A stretch of DNA of 22,382 bases from Dokdonella_A sp039926425. Its GTDB lineage: Bacteria > Pseudomonadota > Gammaproteobacteria > Xanthomonadales > Rhodanobacteraceae. This document shows positions 21,456 through 22,382 of this stretch, in pieces. The stretch's first letter is position 1, and the number at the start of each line of letters is the position of its first letter. The stretch spans positions 1-22,382 of the forward strand of contig NZ_JBDSWZ010000076.1 in NCBI RefSeq assembly GCF_039926425.1, given 5' to 3'. The notes beneath the pieces were generated by a model. That model saw nothing but the letters and a program-made list of their open reading frames with translations. It did no database searches and was not told the DNA's origin. Position numbers and translations under genes: made by a program.

Positions 21456-22373
21456 TCAAGGTACATCGCGGTGCGCGGATCGGGGAACGTGCCCGGTCGC
21501 GACATGCTGCCTCGCGGATTCGACATTGGTCGCCGAATCGTCGAAAAAGATATCTGCGCCGAACGCTTCGAGGAACGGGCCCTTCGGACGCCCGCCAAGG
21601 AACAGGGCTTCGTCGATGCGCACGCCCCAGTCGCGGAGCGTGAGGATCACACGTTTGTGCGCTGGTGCCGATCGCGCAGTGACGAGCGCGGTGCGGATCG
21701 GCGATGCCTCGCTCGGAAACGCCTCCTGCAGCCGATGCAACGCATCGAGGAAGCCGCGAAACGGGCCGCCGGACAACGGTTCCAGCACCCGCTCGGTTTC
21801 GTGCCGATGGAACGCGTCGATGCCGCCCTCCTCGCTCACGCGTTCCGATTCGTCGCCGAACAGCACGGCGTCGCCATCGAATGCGATGCGCAGTTGCTCG
21901 TACTGGCGCTGCGGCGCCTTCGACGGAAGAATCGTCGCGGCAGCGATGCCGGCTTTCAGCGCCTGCCCCACGCTGTCCGGATTGGCCGACAGGAACAGGT
22001 CAGCGCCAAATGCATGCACATACGGGAATGTCGGTGCGCCGCGCGTGAAGGCGGCGCGCGAAATTGCCAGGCCGTAATGCTCGATCGCATTGAAGATGCG
22101 CAAGCCGGTGTCGGCGGAGTTGCGCGACAGCAGGATCACTTCGACGTGCGGCGCCTCGGGCGACGCCCGATTGAGGTTCAGCAGTTTCTGCACCAGTGGA
22201 AACGCAATGCCTGGCGCGAGCAGATCGTTTTCGCGTTCGATCTGATAGCGCGCGAACGCATCGACGCCGTCGCGTTCGAACAGGTCGTGGCTTTCGCCAA
22301 GATCGAACAGTGCACGCGAGGAGATCGCGACGACGAGGGTGTGACCCCCGGCATCGCGATCGCGCACGGGCAT
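21456..22373 (-). CDS. Cytosolic-type 5'-nucleotidase
   Basis: The 305-residue product matches the bacterial 5'-nucleotidase family related to cytosolic IA nucleotidases. It has LVVAISSRALFDLGESHDLFE (13-33), PGIAFPLVQKLLNLN (54-68), EVILLSRNSADTGLRIFNAIEHYG (78-101), the D-x-D bearing IAFDGDAVLFGDESE (163-177) and LVTARSAPAHKRVILTLRDWGV (230-251) with a late GADIFFDD (272-279). These HAD-like motifs dephosphorylate nucleoside monophosphates in the cytoplasm. The frame stays open to the window end, so the true start could lie beyond it, but ATG 22373 gives the usual family beginning. It converges on the conserved unknown at 20874-21398 with only 57 bases between, in which no hairpin terminator was found. 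Confidence 0.85.
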   Translation of the reverse strand: MPVRDRDAGGHTLVVAISSRALFDLGESHDLFERDGVDAFARYQIERENDLLAPGIAFPLVQKLLNLNRASPEAPHVEVILLSRNSADTGLRIFNAIEHYGLAISRAAFTRGAPTFPYVHAFGADLFLSANPDSVGQALKAGIAAATILPSKAPQRQYEQLRIAFDGDAVLFGDESERVSEEGGIDAFHRHETERVLEPLSGGPFRGFLDALHRLQEAFPSEASPIRTALVTARSAPAHKRVILTLRDWGVRIDEALFLGGRPKGPFLEAFGADIFFDDSATNVESARQHVATGHVPRSAHRDVP

Positions 22374-22382
22374 GGACTCAGC

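Noticed and set aside
1..22382. Mobile element, prophage, toxin-antitoxin, CRISPR or defence system
   Set aside because: No transposase, integrase, direct-repeat array, phage structural gene or recognised defence domain was found, and base composition looks uniform.

Overview
The window is GC-rich, compact DNA from a Gram-negative bacterium. A class 2 PyrD, a MurB, a LolA-like periplasmic protein, a pilin-type head domain and an intergenic repeat built on a CCTTCCCC-type hairpin all fit a gammaproteobacterium of the Lysobacterales (Xanthomonadaceae/Rhodanobacteraceae, possibly Dokdonella-like). This placement is an inference from protein style and repeats, not from a marker gene. No rRNA, tRNA, CRISPR array, transposase, integrase or phage gene was seen. 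The window reads as ordinary chromosome.

Layout. At 1-910 lies the 3' part of an ALDH7-type aldehyde dehydrogenase (lysine catabolism), ending at two perfect hairpins that separate it from a convergent minus-strand pair: a periplasmic LolA-like protein (4975-4226) coupled to a 1070-residue secreted protein with about eleven Asp-box/BNR motifs (4229-1017). Divergent from these is a plus-strand group: DUF4190 membrane protein, pyrD and murB (the last two overlap by ATGA). It is followed by a DUF1800-DUF1501 pair (7854-11126), whose second member has a clear Tat signal. A 450-base gap then holds an inverted pair of hairpin repeats.

From 14236 down to 11574 the minus strand carries a polytopic membrane protein and, after it, a soluble class III adenylate cyclase with a C-terminal FHA domain. 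Next upstream is a single-chain E1 alpha-beta 2-oxoacid dehydrogenase (16564-14297). A tight minus-strand operon (19721-16698) encodes glutaryl-CoA dehydrogenase, an odd membrane-anchored pilin-like protein, a RimJ/RimL-type acetyltransferase and a glutathione transferase, with 29-, -1- and -4-base junctions. Divergent from it are a NodB-type deacetylase lacking a signal peptide and a conserved unknown. The window closes with a convergent cytosolic 5'-nucleotidase.

Functionally, the ALDH7 enzyme and glutaryl-CoA dehydrogenase belong to the same route (lysine, 2-aminoadipate, glutaryl-CoA, crotonyl-CoA), although about 18 kb separates them. PyrD (pyrimidines) and MurB (peptidoglycan) are housekeeping. 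No clear undescribed defence or mobile system is visible. The best candidates for new biology are the pilin-headed coiled-coil protein inside a catabolic operon, the cyclase-FHA protein beside an unknown membrane protein, and the DUF1800/DUF1501 export pair with its distinctive C-terminal tail.
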